From the NCBI GenBank assembly GCA_019913005.1, contig JAIOHL010000110.1:1-57237 (forward strand): 57,237 nt of DNA. Reading direction: 5' to 3'. This document shows, in pieces, positions 25,279 through 34,889 of the stretch. The position numbers and the translations under genes are program-made. The stretch comes from Anaerolineae bacterium (GTDB lineage: Bacteria > Chloroflexota > Anaerolineae > Aggregatilineales > J027). Under the pieces are notes generated by a model. It was not told the origin of the DNA. It did no database searches and saw nothing but the letters and a program-made list of their open reading frames with translations. Each line of letters begins with the position of its first letter. Positions within the stretch are counted from its first letter, which is position 1.

Positions 25279-28200
25279 ATGGGCACAATGACCATGCAGT
25301 TGACTCCTGAACAACGACAGGCAATTGAAATAACCGACAAAAATCTCGTGGTGGTCGCCGGTGCTGGCAGCGGCAAAACTTTCGTGCTGGTACAGCGATT
25401 TATGCACCTACTTGACCAAAACCCCTCATGGACCCTACCCTCCATTGTTGCCATCACGTTTACCGAAAAGGCCGCCCGTGAAATGCGGGATCGCGTGCGT
25501 CAAGAGATTAGTCAACGCGCTGCCCACACGCCCCCCGATGACCCGAATGCCAAACGTTGGCGTACCCATGAAGCCAGCCTAGACAGCGCCCGTATTGGCA
25601 CCATCCACAGCCTGTGCGCTCAGATTTTACGAGCCAATGCCGTCGAAGCCAATCTTGACCCCGAATTTGAAGTGCTCGACGAAATTGACACGGCCATTTT
25701 GTTGGATGAAGCGATTGACCAGAGCCTTGCTGAACTGCTAGAAACTCCGGCTCGTGCTTTGTTGGTCGAATATGGTGTACAGGGGGTGCGAACCAGTCTG
25801 CACGATCTAATTACCAGTGGTCAATGTGAACGACTGATCGAGCAGTTGGCCGACAAAACCACCGAAGTCCTCATGAAGGATTGGCAGGCGGCTTGGGAGG
25901 TGAACACTCACCGTGTCGCCGACGCCCTCCGTAATGATGGCGATTTTTGGGACTGTCTCTATTGGCCTATGTCCATTCCCGAAGCCGAGCAACCACGCGG
26001 CGACAAATTATGGACGGTATGGGAAGACATACTCAGCTATCGGCAAGTGTTGAAAAACGGCACTCCGCTCGAAATCAAGACCACTATCGAAAATTTGGCG
26101 GAAACCATCGTCCTAAATGTCGGCAGCGACAAAAACTGGCAAGGCCGGCTTCACGAATCAAAAGCCATGCTGCGAACCCTCCGCGACGATCACCTTAAGA
26201 CCTACAAAAGCCTATTTTTACCACCCCCGATGGAGCTTGACCGCCAACTCGCCGATTTGCTGTTCCATTGGCGCGAGGCGACGGCGTTGGTAAATAAACG
26301 TTTCCGCGACCTGAAAGATCAGAACGGCACTTTAGATTTTAACGACTTGGAAAATATGACTGCCCACCTGCTGACGCATTACCCGCAAGTGTCACGTCGC
26401 TACATCCAAGAGTTTAAGCATGTGATGGTAGATGAATTCCAAGATACCAACGCGATGCAGCGCCAGATTATCTATCAATTGTGTGGTATCGGCGCGAAAA
26501 AAGCCCCGGCAGGCAAGTTATTCGTAGTCGGCGACCCCAAACAAAGCATTTATGCCTTTCGTGGGGCAGATGTCAGCATCTTTCGCCAAGTATCCGAGGA
26601 AATTATTCAAGCAGGTGGACAGCAAGTCCAACTCAGCACCTCCTTCCGCAGCCATCAGAATCTGATCGGCTGTATCAATGAACTCTTCGGGAATCTGCTC
26701 AAAACAGAAACACGCTTTGCTTCGGCCTATAGTGTCACTTACGCCCCCATGACGGCCAACCGTGCCTCCAGCCATACCGCCAATCAATCACCGATCACAC
26801 TGATGATGCTGCCCAAAACAGGCAAAAATGGCTCAGGATTGGACGCTGAAGAATCGCGGCGCTGGGAAGCTGATATTCTGGCCTCCCAATTGGGTCGCTG
26901 GGTCGAGCAAAAGCTGGAAGTCTGGGACAAAAAATCTGACCAGCATCGTCCGTTGGTTTTTGGTGACATCACCATCCTATTCCAATCTCTTAGCAACAGT
27001 CCTCTATATGAAGAGACTTTTCAATCCTATGGCCTGCCCTATCTGACCGTCGCGGGCAAGGGCTATTATGACCGCCAAGAGGTCTGGGATGTGATGAACC
27101 TGCTGCGTGCCCTCCACAACCCAGCCGATGATTTGTCGCTGGCAGCAGCCTTACGTTCCCCCCTATTCGGTCTCAGCGATGAAGCCCTTTTAACCCTGCG
27201 ACTGCGCCGGCATGGGGACAAACTGCTGCATTTGTGGGATGCCCTGTCGCAAGATGCCAATCGCACGGTCTGGGAACCCGATTGGCTGCCCATCCCTGCC
27301 GAAGACCTCTCTGCCGTCGAATTTGCCCGCCAAATCCTGACCTCACTTCGTACTCTGGCGGGTCGTGTCACTATCGCCGAACTGATTGAGCAAATTTTAG
27401 AACGGACGGGCTTTGAGGCGATTCTGACGGGATTACCCAATGGTGAAAAACGCCGCGCCAATGTCCAAAAATTATTGACTGTCGCCGAAAAAAGCCAGCG
27501 CGTATCGTTGGGTGAATTTAACACCTATTTACGCGATATGGTCGAAGCCGAAGCCCGCGAAGGGGAAGCCACCCTTGAGGCTCAAAACGCGATTACCCTT
27601 ATGACAGTTCATGCCAGCAAAGGTTTGGAATTCCCAGTGGTAGTGCTGGCCGACTGCTCATGGAAACGCCAACCGGATAAACCGCGCATCGGGGTTGATC
27701 CAGAAGTTGGCCCGGCCTGTCGCTTGATGGCCGATTCCAATGAATCCAATGACGATGTGGATAAAGAGGGCTTTGTTTATAAACTGGCCCAACTTTCTGC
27801 CCATGCGCGGGATATGGCGGAACGCAAACGTCTATTCTATGTAGCGGCGACCCGTGCCCAAGATATTATGGTGATAAGCGGTCACGAAACCTCCGGTAAC
27901 AGTCAAGATTGGTTAAATCAGTTGCAGGCGGTATTTAAGGTTGAGTCCTACCAACCCAATGATGAAATTCAGCCTGTGACCTATCGCTGGGGCAACCTCA
28001 ATCTCTACCGCCCCTCGACCATCCCGGCCCCACACGCCTTGATTCCGCGCCGCACCTATTCCAACCAATGGGAAATGCTGGAAAAAGGATTATCACCAGT
28101 TGCCATCCCCCTGCCTGCCGAATTTACCCTTGCAACTACCGATGCGACCCGTCTCGGTACCCATTCCCCGGCACGCCATATCAGCGCTACCCATTTGGAA

Positions 28201-28878
28201 AAATTAGGCCGTGCTAAGTATGAAAAACCCGAAGAAATCGCCCGTCGGGGTTTTCGTCAGACCATCTTACGCGACATGCCAACCTCGATTTGGCCTATCA
28301 GCCTTTCCGCATCAGTGGCAGGGGTTCCGGGCTATGTCATCGGGGATATTGTGCATCGGGCCTTGCGGGTCGGGCTGCTCCCCCGCGACATTAACCCGGA
28401 AATCGTCCAAGACGCGCTTGAAAGTTATGCGTGGGAACGGTATGCCACCAATCAGCAAGTTTTGGACAACGCGGTGCGGCGTGCCCAAGGCCTGCTGGCA
28501 CAGTTTCAATCCAGCGACCTGTACCGCATGTTGCAGGAATGCAGCGAGGTCTACCGCGAAATTGAATTTGCCTATGATCGTGGTGTCCATGTCATTCACG
28601 GCATCATTGATGTGTTGTATCAGTATGAGGGTACGTGGTACGTCTTGGATTTTAAGACCAGCGAAGTGAAATTGTGGTATGTCGCCGAGCATGGCAAACG
28701 TTACGCCTATCAAATGGGCGCGTATGCCGAGGCCGTTCAGCAGCAAATTGGCATCACACCTCATGTGCAGGTCTATTATCTACACCCCGGCATCCTGTGG
28801 AAAATGCCCGAATCGCTGTGGCGGAACGCGATGGCCTCACTCGATAGCGATATTCAACAAGCGCTGAGTCTTACCTAA
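25279..28878 (+). CDS. addA: AddA-like UvrD-family helicase with C-terminal PD-(D/E)XK nuclease
   Basis: It has 1199 residues. The Q motif LTPEQRQAIE is followed by Walker A GAGSGKT (28-34), TFTEKAAREM (motif Ia) and DEFQDTN (motif II, 385-391). Next come GDPKQSIYAFRGAD (motif III), ITLMTVHASKGLEFPVV (motif V) and KRLFYVAATRAQD (motif VI). The C-terminus has GIIDVLY (D1111) and VLDFKTSEV (D1124, K1126), the PD-(D/E)XK nuclease core. Such proteins process double-strand break ends, usually with AddB. No AddB is encoded here, so it is either encoded elsewhere or this is a stand-alone form. Three close ATGs (25279, 25288, 25294) lack a clear SD. Confidence 0.9.
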   Translation: MGTMTMQLTPEQRQAIEITDKNLVVVAGAGSGKTFVLVQRFMHLLDQNPSWTLPSIVAITFTEKAAREMRDRVRQEISQRAAHTPPDDPNAKRWRTHEASLDSARIGTIHSLCAQILRANAVEANLDPEFEVLDEIDTAILLDEAIDQSLAELLETPARALLVEYGVQGVRTSLHDLITSGQCERLIEQLADKTTEVLMKDWQAAWEVNTHRVADALRNDGDFWDCLYWPMSIPEAEQPRGDKLWTVWEDILSYRQVLKNGTPLEIKTTIENLAETIVLNVGSDKNWQGRLHESKAMLRTLRDDHLKTYKSLFLPPPMELDRQLADLLFHWREATALVNKRFRDLKDQNGTLDFNDLENMTAHLLTHYPQVSRRYIQEFKHVMVDEFQDTNAMQRQIIYQLCGIGAKKAPAGKLFVVGDPKQSIYAFRGADVSIFRQVSEEIIQAGGQQVQLSTSFRSHQNLIGCINELFGNLLKTETRFASAYSVTYAPMTANRASSHTANQSPITLMMLPKTGKNGSGLDAEESRRWEADILASQLGRWVEQKLEVWDKKSDQHRPLVFGDITILFQSLSNSPLYEETFQSYGLPYLTVAGKGYYDRQEVWDVMNLLRALHNPADDLSLAAALRSPLFGLSDEALLTLRLRRHGDKLLHLWDALSQDANRTVWEPDWLPIPAEDLSAVEFARQILTSLRTLAGRVTIAELIEQILERTGFEAILTGLPNGEKRRANVQKLLTVAEKSQRVSLGEFNTYLRDMVEAEAREGEATLEAQNAITLMTVHASKGLEFPVVVLADCSWKRQPDKPRIGVDPEVGPACRLMADSNESNDDVDKEGFVYKLAQLSAHARDMAERKRLFYVAATRAQDIMVISGHETSGNSQDWLNQLQAVFKVESYQPNDEIQPVTYRWGNLNLYRPSTIPAPHALIPRRTYSNQWEMLEKGLSPVAIPLPAEFTLATTDATRLGTHSPARHISATHLEKLGRAKYEKPEEIARRGFRQTILRDMPTSIWPISLSASVAGVPGYVIGDIVHRALRVGLLPRDINPEIVQDALESYAWERYATNQQVLDNAVRRAQGLLAQFQSSDLYRMLQECSEVYREIEFAYDRGVHVIHGIIDVLYQYEGTWYVLDFKTSEVKLWYVAEHGKRYAYQMGAYAEAVQQQIGITPHVQVYYLHPGILWKMPESLWRNAMASLDSDIQQALSLT

Positions 28879-28905
28879 GCCCATATTAACCTCTAGGATA
28901 TAACC

Positions 28906-29859
28906 ATGCGTTTAGATTTGTTTAGAAGTGTCGAGAATTGGACAGAACAAGAACTTTCTCAGTTACCCGAAGAAGAATCAGATCAATATGAGTTCAAATC
29001 CAGTCAGACGACATCTGATAAACTAAAGGAAAAAATCCCGGTTGCTGCATCAGCATTCTGGAATTCTGGTGGAGGCTTTTTTATCGTTGGAGTAGATGGC
29101 AAAGGAAAAATAGATGGCGGGATAGAAAAAATTGTTGGGCGACAGAGTCTCCGAGATTGGATTGACCAATTGCTTGCAAAAGTTGAACCTGTTGGCCCAT
29201 ATGCCATAAAAACGATTTCAAGAAGGGGACAGCAATCTAAAATCTCACAAAATCGGGCTGTTCTCGCCATTTCATTTGGGCAAAGCCCAATAGCACCACA
29301 CATGGCTCCTGACAAAAAATATTATATTAGAGCAGGAGCGCACTCCGTACCAGCCAGTCATTTCATATTAGAGGCCATTTTCGCAAGAAGGAAACTACAG
29401 ACGCCAATACTGCGTGCCTTATTTAGAAGAAGTGAGCAAAAATCGAGAATTATTGAATTGGTTATAACGGCGTTGACTGAAATGCCAGCATTGGATGTCA
29501 GGATTTCTTTTGATCCTCTTCCAAAATTCCTTAGCGAAGATATAGGCAGGGATTTCTCTATTCTTATACCTGTTATAGAACAAAAATATCCTTTCATTAT
29601 GGATATTTCCGTTTGGACAGCCAATCCTCAGGTATTTGGAACTGAACCTATAAAACTGAAATTAGAATATAAAGATTCAGCGAGTAAACAATATCAACAA
29701 GAACAGCTTTTAGATATAAACACGGGTTTATCGCCAATCACCATTGGTAGCGACTTCCAAGATGAGATAAATAAAACGCTAAAGGATATTTTTAAGGAGC
29801 TTCGTCAGTTAAACCGTTCTTTGGCACAATTTGTGTCAATTACTGATAGATCCGAGTAA
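28906..29859 (+). CDS. AlbA_2/Schlafen-like domain protein (AT-rich)
   Basis: The N-terminal ~130 residues match the AlbA_2 (Schlafen AlbA) pattern: E..Q.EFK near 26-31, then I...ASAFWNSGGGFFIVGVD (about 44-64) and later PHMAPDKKYYIRAGAHSVPAS. The remaining ~190 residues have no family I recognise. AlbA_2 proteins bind nucleic acids, and some are RNases or defence and regulatory proteins. AGGA sits eight bases before the ATG. It follows addA by 27 bases but is visibly more AT-rich than addA, which suggests transfer. The function is inferred from the domain only. Confidence 0.75.
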   Translation: MRLDLFRSVENWTEQELSQLPEEESDQYEFKSSQTTSDKLKEKIPVAASAFWNSGGGFFIVGVDGKGKIDGGIEKIVGRQSLRDWIDQLLAKVEPVGPYAIKTISRRGQQSKISQNRAVLAISFGQSPIAPHMAPDKKYYIRAGAHSVPASHFILEAIFARRKLQTPILRALFRRSEQKSRIIELVITALTEMPALDVRISFDPLPKFLSEDIGRDFSILIPVIEQKYPFIMDISVWTANPQVFGTEPIKLKLEYKDSASKQYQQEQLLDINTGLSPITIGSDFQDEINKTLKDIFKELRQLNRSLAQFVSITDRSE

Positions 29860-29862
29860 ATA

Positions 29863-30237
29863 TTACTCCATCATCTCAACCCACTGCGCCCGCCATGCCT
29901 GTGCCGGAAAGGGTTCAGGCCAAAATTCGCGGATGTGGATGATTTTGCCATCTTGAATACGAAAAAAGGAAATTGCTGTAAGTGTCTGTTCCTCAGAACG
30001 TGCGGTGATTTCTGTAGTAACTTTATCCCCAGAGGCCACCATGCGCTGAATGGAAATGTGCCACCGCCCCGGATAATTTACATTAAACGCCACAAAATTC
30101 GCTCGGCCTCGCACCCGTTCTTTGGATTGCGGCAGTTCAAATACAAAATTATCGTGTAAAAGCCGACCCGCCTCCTCAAAATCGAAGGTGTCAAAGGCGT
30201 GCCAGAACATTTCGACGATCTCTTGTGGAGTATTCAT
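29863..30237 (-). CDS. NTF2-like/SnoaL-type protein
   Basis: A 124-residue NTF2-like cone fold. It has an N-terminal helix pair (EIVEMFWHAFDTFDFEEAGRLLHDNFVFELP), a mid strand (FVAFNVNYPGRWHISI) and an end pattern AISFFRIQDGKIIHIREFW. This family includes SnoaL cyclases, ketosteroid isomerases and many unassigned small-molecule proteins, so no reaction is assigned. It ends three bases from the AlbA_2 stop on the opposite strand and lies 17 bases upstream of tilS. Confidence 0.8.
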   Translation of the reverse strand: MNTPQEIVEMFWHAFDTFDFEEAGRLLHDNFVFELPQSKERVRGRANFVAFNVNYPGRWHISIQRMVASGDKVTTEITARSEEQTLTAISFFRIQDGKIIHIREFWPEPFPAQAWRAQWVEMME

Positions 30238-30254
30238 AGAATTCCCCCTAATTT

Positions 30255-31814
30255 CTATTCAGGTATTTGCCAACGCAGGCGTAACACTGATTGTTCTTCT
30301 GACCGGACAGCAAATGGCTCGGCAATACGGGCCTGTGGGCCATTAGCGGTTGGGGCGACAAACCACGCAATCTCATCATTGATGGTCAACAGCGGCACAT
30401 GATCTCGATAGTACGACGGCACTTTAAAATTGGTGAAGGTATCAGATAATTTCTGCGACTTGCCGTGCATTCCAAAAGGTCGAAACCGATCCCCTGTCTG
30501 GCGTGTCCGCAGCACCAATCGCGCCCCTTCAGGAATCGCCAACGTTGCAATCAGTGGGTCTTCAAAGCGCAAATCCTTAGATCGGCTTTCAATCACCCAA
30601 TAGCTAATCAATTTCAATTGACCAGCCATAATCGTTGGGCCTGCTGGGTCAACTGAAATTTGTGTGCCGGGGGTGAGATACGGTAAATGCGGCGGATACA
30701 AAGGGCGTCCTCCATATCCAATCGTCACGTCGTCATACCCCACCATCAACCGTACCGCAATCGGTAAATCAAGGTGCATCCCGGTCTTGCCTTTTAAAAT
30801 CAACTCGCGGGCATACTCGGTTTGTTCAAATGAGACATCGCGCAGGCCGGACGAAAGCTCAAACAATACCTTACGAATAATCCCGCGCTGAACAGCAATC
30901 GGCTGTTCCTGAAAAGCCATCCGGTCAATAAATACTAACTCCCCCGGTTCACCATCTGTTTCGGGCGTTGGTTCAGTCTCCGACCAGTCCAATAACCATG
31001 CCGCCGTACTTTCGACACTGCGTTCAATGACGTCTACTTCATCGCGCATCACTGCCGCCAGATGGGTCATGACCTGCCGCACATTGGGATTAAATTTTTC
31101 CAGCGTAGGGATGACTTCGTGGCGCAGTGCATTACGAAAGCGGGTCGTATCTGCATTCGTCACATCTTGCCGAAAGCTGAGACCGTGTGTGTCGGCATAG
31201 GCACGAATTTCAGCCCGCGACACATCCAACAGTGGGCGAATCAACACCACCTCTGCCGGGTCAACATCATCAAAATCGTCCGCATTAGCACCCGTCAGCG
31301 TCCAATCTTCTAACAAATGATATTCGCTCAACGGGGTAATTGGCAGCATCCCACGTAAACCGCGCATCCCGGTACCGCGAATGATGTGCATCAGGACGGT
31401 TTCGGCTTGGTCATCTTGATTATGGGCAATCGCAATCCGGCCTGCCCCAAGCTGGATAGCCGTCTGCATCAAAAAAGTATAACGCGCTTGACGGGCGGCT
31501 TCTTCAAGGTTTAAACCAGCCTCGGCTTTGATCGCCATCACATCGGCTGCACCAGTAACGACTTCGACACCCCATTGGCGGGCAACATCTTCGACAAAAC
31601 GCACATCGGACGCCCCGGCATCGCCGCGTAGCCCATGATTAAAGGTGGCAACCGTTAAATCTATCCGCAATTCTTCGCGCAGACTCAGCAGCGCATGGAG
31701 CAGCACCACCGAATCTACCCCCCCCGATACCCCCACCAATATCAGCGATTGAGGCGGTATCAGATCATGTTGATGGCAGCTTTGGCGTATCTCATCAAGC
31801 AGCGACAAGCCCAT
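30255..31814 (-). CDS. tilS: tRNA(Ile)-lysidine synthetase TilS
   Basis: The PP-loop is VGVSGGVDS (SGGVDS at 30-35). The N-terminal ATPase domain also has FNHGLRGDAG and AIAHNQDDQAETVLMHIIRGTGMRGLRGM. The C-terminal domain contains LVLRTRQTGDRFRPFG and a TilS_C region. It converts the wobble C of tRNA-Ile(CAU) to lysidine using ATP and lysine, which is essential for AUA decoding. The ATG at 31814 is preferred because AAGGAA lies nine bases upstream; earlier in-frame starts lack this. It is 519 residues, slightly longer than the usual 430-480. Confidence 0.95.
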   Translation of the reverse strand: MGLSLLDEIRQSCHQHDLIPPQSLILVGVSGGVDSVVLLHALLSLREELRIDLTVATFNHGLRGDAGASDVRFVEDVARQWGVEVVTGAADVMAIKAEAGLNLEEAARQARYTFLMQTAIQLGAGRIAIAHNQDDQAETVLMHIIRGTGMRGLRGMLPITPLSEYHLLEDWTLTGANADDFDDVDPAEVVLIRPLLDVSRAEIRAYADTHGLSFRQDVTNADTTRFRNALRHEVIPTLEKFNPNVRQVMTHLAAVMRDEVDVIERSVESTAAWLLDWSETEPTPETDGEPGELVFIDRMAFQEQPIAVQRGIIRKVLFELSSGLRDVSFEQTEYARELILKGKTGMHLDLPIAVRLMVGYDDVTIGYGGRPLYPPHLPYLTPGTQISVDPAGPTIMAGQLKLISYWVIESRSKDLRFEDPLIATLAIPEGARLVLRTRQTGDRFRPFGMHGKSQKLSDTFTNFKVPSYYRDHVPLLTINDEIAWFVAPTANGPQARIAEPFAVRSEEQSVLRLRWQIPE

Positions 31815-31952
31815 AACATTCGATTCCTTAATGAATTCTGTAAATGTGTCTACAGTATGCCACATCTTCGCCCAATTGACCGCAGTTGTAGATTCCCGCA
31901 ACTATGCTAGAATCACGGGCAAATTTATTCTGAGAGCAGTCTCGGAGATAGC

Positions 31953-32699
31953 ATGGTGGACAAGATCAAAAAACTTGTATTGACCATTGAAGATCAACCC
32001 GCCATCGCGGAGTTACTGGGTTTTTTACTCGATGCCACCGAGCTAGAGGTCAAACGCTCGGATAACGGGGCCGAAGGGCTGGAAATGATCCAAAAACTAA
32101 AACCCGACCTCGTGATTATGGATGTCATGATGCCGACGATGGACGGCTGGCAGGTGTTTGATACTGTCCGACAGAATGAGGCTACCCAAAATATTCCCAT
32201 TATTATGTTGAGTGTGGCCCGTCAAGACCCAGAGCGTCGTGTCGCTTTTCGGGGTAGCCACCTCGATTTTTACATGACCAAGCCCTTTGATGTCGCCTCG
32301 CTGCGCCGACTGGTACAGGAGGTTCTTGGCCTTGAAATCTGGATAAAATCCACCCCAACTTCACCAACACCGGTGCAAGCCACCCAACCGACTCAAGCGC
32401 CCCCACCTGAGGTATCCAGTCCGCCTATTCCCTCACCAACCGTGCCTACCCCGCCAGTTCCAGAGATTCCTGCCACCCTACCAGCGCCCCCTGTCCCTGA
32501 ACCTATCCTTCCGTCGGAACCAACCGTTGCCGCTGTTCCGCTTACCTCTGTTCCGCCTGTTGTTCCATCAACCGAAACTGTCGTTCCTACTACTCCTACA
32601 GACGCCGTTGCATCCCCACCAAAACCAACTGAGCCGCCAGCATCGCCGACACCATCTACGCCGCCTGAACCTTCGGCACCATCGCAAGTAAAAGAATAG
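31953..32699 (+). CDS. Receiver-domain protein with long proline-rich tail
   Basis: Residues 1-125 are a receiver with the acidic pocket ED (13-14), phospho-acceptor D57 (VIMDVMMP) and the KPF lysine. The rest (about 130-248) is almost entirely Pro/Thr/Ser/Val/Ala, built of short TPPVPE, PEPS-type segments, with no output domain. It is cytoplasmic (no signal). The tail may be a flexible tether to a partner. GGAG precedes the ATG. It is divergent from tilS and 35 bases upstream of a membrane protein gene. Confidence 0.85.
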   Translation: MVDKIKKLVLTIEDQPAIAELLGFLLDATELEVKRSDNGAEGLEMIQKLKPDLVIMDVMMPTMDGWQVFDTVRQNEATQNIPIIMLSVARQDPERRVAFRGSHLDFYMTKPFDVASLRRLVQEVLGLEIWIKSTPTSPTPVQATQPTQAPPPEVSSPPIPSPTVPTPPVPEIPATLPAPPVPEPILPSEPTVAAVPLTSVPPVVPSTETVVPTTPTDAVASPPKPTEPPASPTPSTPPEPSAPSQVKE

Positions 32700-32734
32700 A
32701 TATTTCCAAATAAGTTGCCCTTTTTCGAGAACCT

Positions 32735-33445
32735 ATGACGAACAAATTTGAAACCCTACCCGTTCCAACCGCTGGGGAAACACCTCTAAAACTGGCCGTA
32801 GATGCTGAACATGTAGGCATTCGACTTGCGATGCCCCTCTTGGCGATTGCAGGTCTGATTATCGGCTTTATGGTGGGCCAGATGATTACCCGCCTAATTG
32901 ATGAAACCCTAAGCAGTTTATGTCTTGGTATCCCGCTGGCGTTGATTGGCCTTGTCATTTTCACCCAGATTGGCGAACGGATTATTAAACCCAAATGGTC
33001 CAGCGGACGCTTTGTATTGTTGGATTCAAGCCAACTTCTATTCCGAGATAAACGCCGCAAGGAGACGACCTTCTACTGGGCCAACCCTTTTGACTTTTAT
33101 ACATGGCACTTCCCAATTGCCAAACGCCGCACGCGGGTGGAGCGGGGTTGGTATTGCGCAGCAGTTCAACTTCAGCAAAATGAGCAGACTGTGACGCTTT
33201 ATACTTTTCTTGACCCTGATAAGGCCTCGGATATCCCTCACTTCAAAGAGTGGTTTGTCAAACTCCGCAAGCGTAAAGAAATGGATGATGTGAAGGCCTT
33301 CGATCCCCGTTTGGCAGCCCAACTCACCCGCCTGCATAAGATGGAGAATGAACGCTGGTTACATGGGGGGGAACTATCGAATCAAGATTTTCTCACCGTT
33401 ATGCAGTTGGTCGAACGTCATGGTCGTTATGGTTTCGGAAGTTAA
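32735..33445 (+). CDS. Hypothetical membrane protein with two N-terminal helices
   Basis: Residues about 30-54 and 62-80 are hydrophobic helices. The remaining ~150 residues are a basic cytoplasmic domain (RDKRRKE, FPIAKRRTRVERGWY, VKLRKRKEMDD). I do not recognise a family. It is probably co-transcribed with the receiver gene before it. The ribosome site is weak. Confidence 0.65.
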   Translation: MTNKFETLPVPTAGETPLKLAVDAEHVGIRLAMPLLAIAGLIIGFMVGQMITRLIDETLSSLCLGIPLALIGLVIFTQIGERIIKPKWSSGRFVLLDSSQLLFRDKRRKETTFYWANPFDFYTWHFPIAKRRTRVERGWYCAAVQLQQNEQTVTLYTFLDPDKASDIPHFKEWFVKLRKRKEMDDVKAFDPRLAAQLTRLHKMENERWLHGGELSNQDFLTVMQLVERHGRYGFGS

Positions 33446-33453
33446 ATGAGAAA

Positions 33454-33478
33454 GGGGAGAACTCTCATCAATCTCCCC
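33454..33478. terminator. Terminator-like hairpin between convergent genes
   Basis: GGGGAGA (33454-33460) pairs perfectly with TCTCCCC (33472-33478) around an 11-base loop. T tracts are short on both strands. It lies right after the + strand stop and before repeat copy 1. Confidence 0.5.
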
Positions 33479-33499
33479 TCGTTGTTCCTGTGTTCAGTT

Positions 33500-33530
33500 T
33501 AGATTCAGCATGGCGGCTTTAGCCCCGTGT
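33500..33530. repeat. Convergent-gene hairpin repeat, copy 1
   Basis: A 31-base element beginning TAGATTCAGCATGGCGGC and ending AGCCCCGTGT. It folds as a stem (CATGG with CCGTG, GGC with GCC) with a one-base bulge and a TTTA loop. Near-identical copies lie at 44996-45026 and 51242-51272. The T-G pair here replaces a C-G pair of the other copies, keeping the stem. Confidence 0.75.
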
Positions 33531-33551
33531 TTTAATGGCCCACCTGACTAG

Positions 33552-34853
33552 CTAGCGCGGGGAATTACCCAAAGGAATCGCCGTCGGTGTTGGGTCATCT
33601 GCCTCATACGCATTTTCCGGCAGCTTGACAAATTCATCACGCATCATCGGCGACACATCTTGCGGCAGCGGGTCGAGTGGAATGAAATCACGGTACAATT
33701 CCAACCCGTTTTCTTTTTCAAGTAACGTTGTATATTCAGGGTCATCCATCTTAGACAAAATCCATTGGCGGAAATACTCATCCTTAACCGCCTGCAAGTC
33801 GCCGGGAGCAGGAATATCCAGTTTCCGGTCTAGGATGTTGGCGACGTACCAGCCCGCCGCGCTAGGAAATGGCCCGATCACCATACCGGGGGTGGCTTCA
33901 AAGATGGCGTTAATCAATTCTTCGTTCAGCCCTTCGGTATCACGTTGAATTTCACGTTGGGTCTCACCATTACTGGGCGATTTTCCGTAATCCCGTGCAA
34001 TATCTACCAATGCTTCCCCTGCCTGCAACCGTTCAATCACATCCAGCGCGTCTGCCCGTGAATCAAAAAACGCATCTTGCACTGTAACACTGGTAACCGT
34101 CGTCTCCGGCAGTTCGGCCTGATCCCCGATGATGACCCGCAGTTGTTCATAATAGACCAGTGCCCGCACGGTCTCCAAAAACTGTGCCTCGTCCATGCCT
34201 GTATACAGTTCGAGCCGTTCCAAAAACGCCTGATAGATTGCATCCCAATCATCGGGTCGCTTGCCACCCTCACCCAATGTCGTACCAATACGCGCCGCCA
34301 TACGCCCATCAAAAACCGTCTGTTCAATCTCAAGGTCACGATTTGCAGCTTCGCGCAGGATAATCTGGTCGGTCAAAATAGCATCCATTGACTGTACCCC
34401 TATGGAATCGGGGTCACTCAGCGTGTAGAACAGCGATAAGGTACGCGAATTTTCCGATAGCGTCAGGTCAAGCAAGCGTGATGGCCCTTCTTTATCCAAC
34501 AGGCGCTTCAGGCCTTCAAGGGGCAACCAGCGCTCATAGCGTACCCGCGCCTGATAGTAGGCTACCGTGATATCCTGTCCGCCAATCGTCGCCAACACCA
34601 AATCCGGATCATAACCGGGTAGCGGGGTCGCTGTGCCATAGGGCGTGGGAGTGGGAGAAGGCGTTGGGCTTGGGCCAGCAGTCGGTGGTGCGTTTGTAAG
34701 AGCAAAAGCCGTTGCCGCTTGGTCAGTCACCACTTGGGCCGGACGGTCAATCACCGCCCGTGCGGGTTCTCGATCATCCTTACACGCCACCAACAATACC
34801 ATCAACAAGACAAGCAAAGTCAGCAAAAATAAGCGTCGTTTATGGGAATACAT
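33552..34853 (-). CDS. Lipoprotein foldase of the parvulin/SurA-PrsA type (peptidyl-prolyl isomerase)
   Basis: Signal II peptide: basic start, hydrophobic core and lipobox LVAC (Cys near residue 24), then a Pro/Thr spacer (about 58-72). A SurA_N-like helical region (about 85-235) is followed by a PpiC-like domain (about 248-350). That domain has ALDVIERLQAGEALVDIARDYG and VIGPFPSAAGWYVANILDR. It would assist protein folding on the outer face of the membrane. The PPIase core is shorter and more divergent than E. coli SurA. It ends the leftward group amidotransferase, murI, PPIase. Confidence 0.85.
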   Translation of the reverse strand: MYSHKRRLFLLTLLVLLMVLLVACKDDREPARAVIDRPAQVVTDQAATAFALTNAPPTAGPSPTPSPTPTPYGTATPLPGYDPDLVLATIGGQDITVAYYQARVRYERWLPLEGLKRLLDKEGPSRLLDLTLSENSRTLSLFYTLSDPDSIGVQSMDAILTDQIILREAANRDLEIEQTVFDGRMAARIGTTLGEGGKRPDDWDAIYQAFLERLELYTGMDEAQFLETVRALVYYEQLRVIIGDQAELPETTVTSVTVQDAFFDSRADALDVIERLQAGEALVDIARDYGKSPSNGETQREIQRDTEGLNEELINAIFEATPGMVIGPFPSAAGWYVANILDRKLDIPAPGDLQAVKDEYFRQWILSKMDDPEYTTLLEKENGLELYRDFIPLDPLPQDVSPMMRDEFVKLPENAYEADDPTPTAIPLGNSPR

Positions 34854-34889
34854 CTTAGGTCACATCACCTTTTGAAAAAAAAGTTGCTC

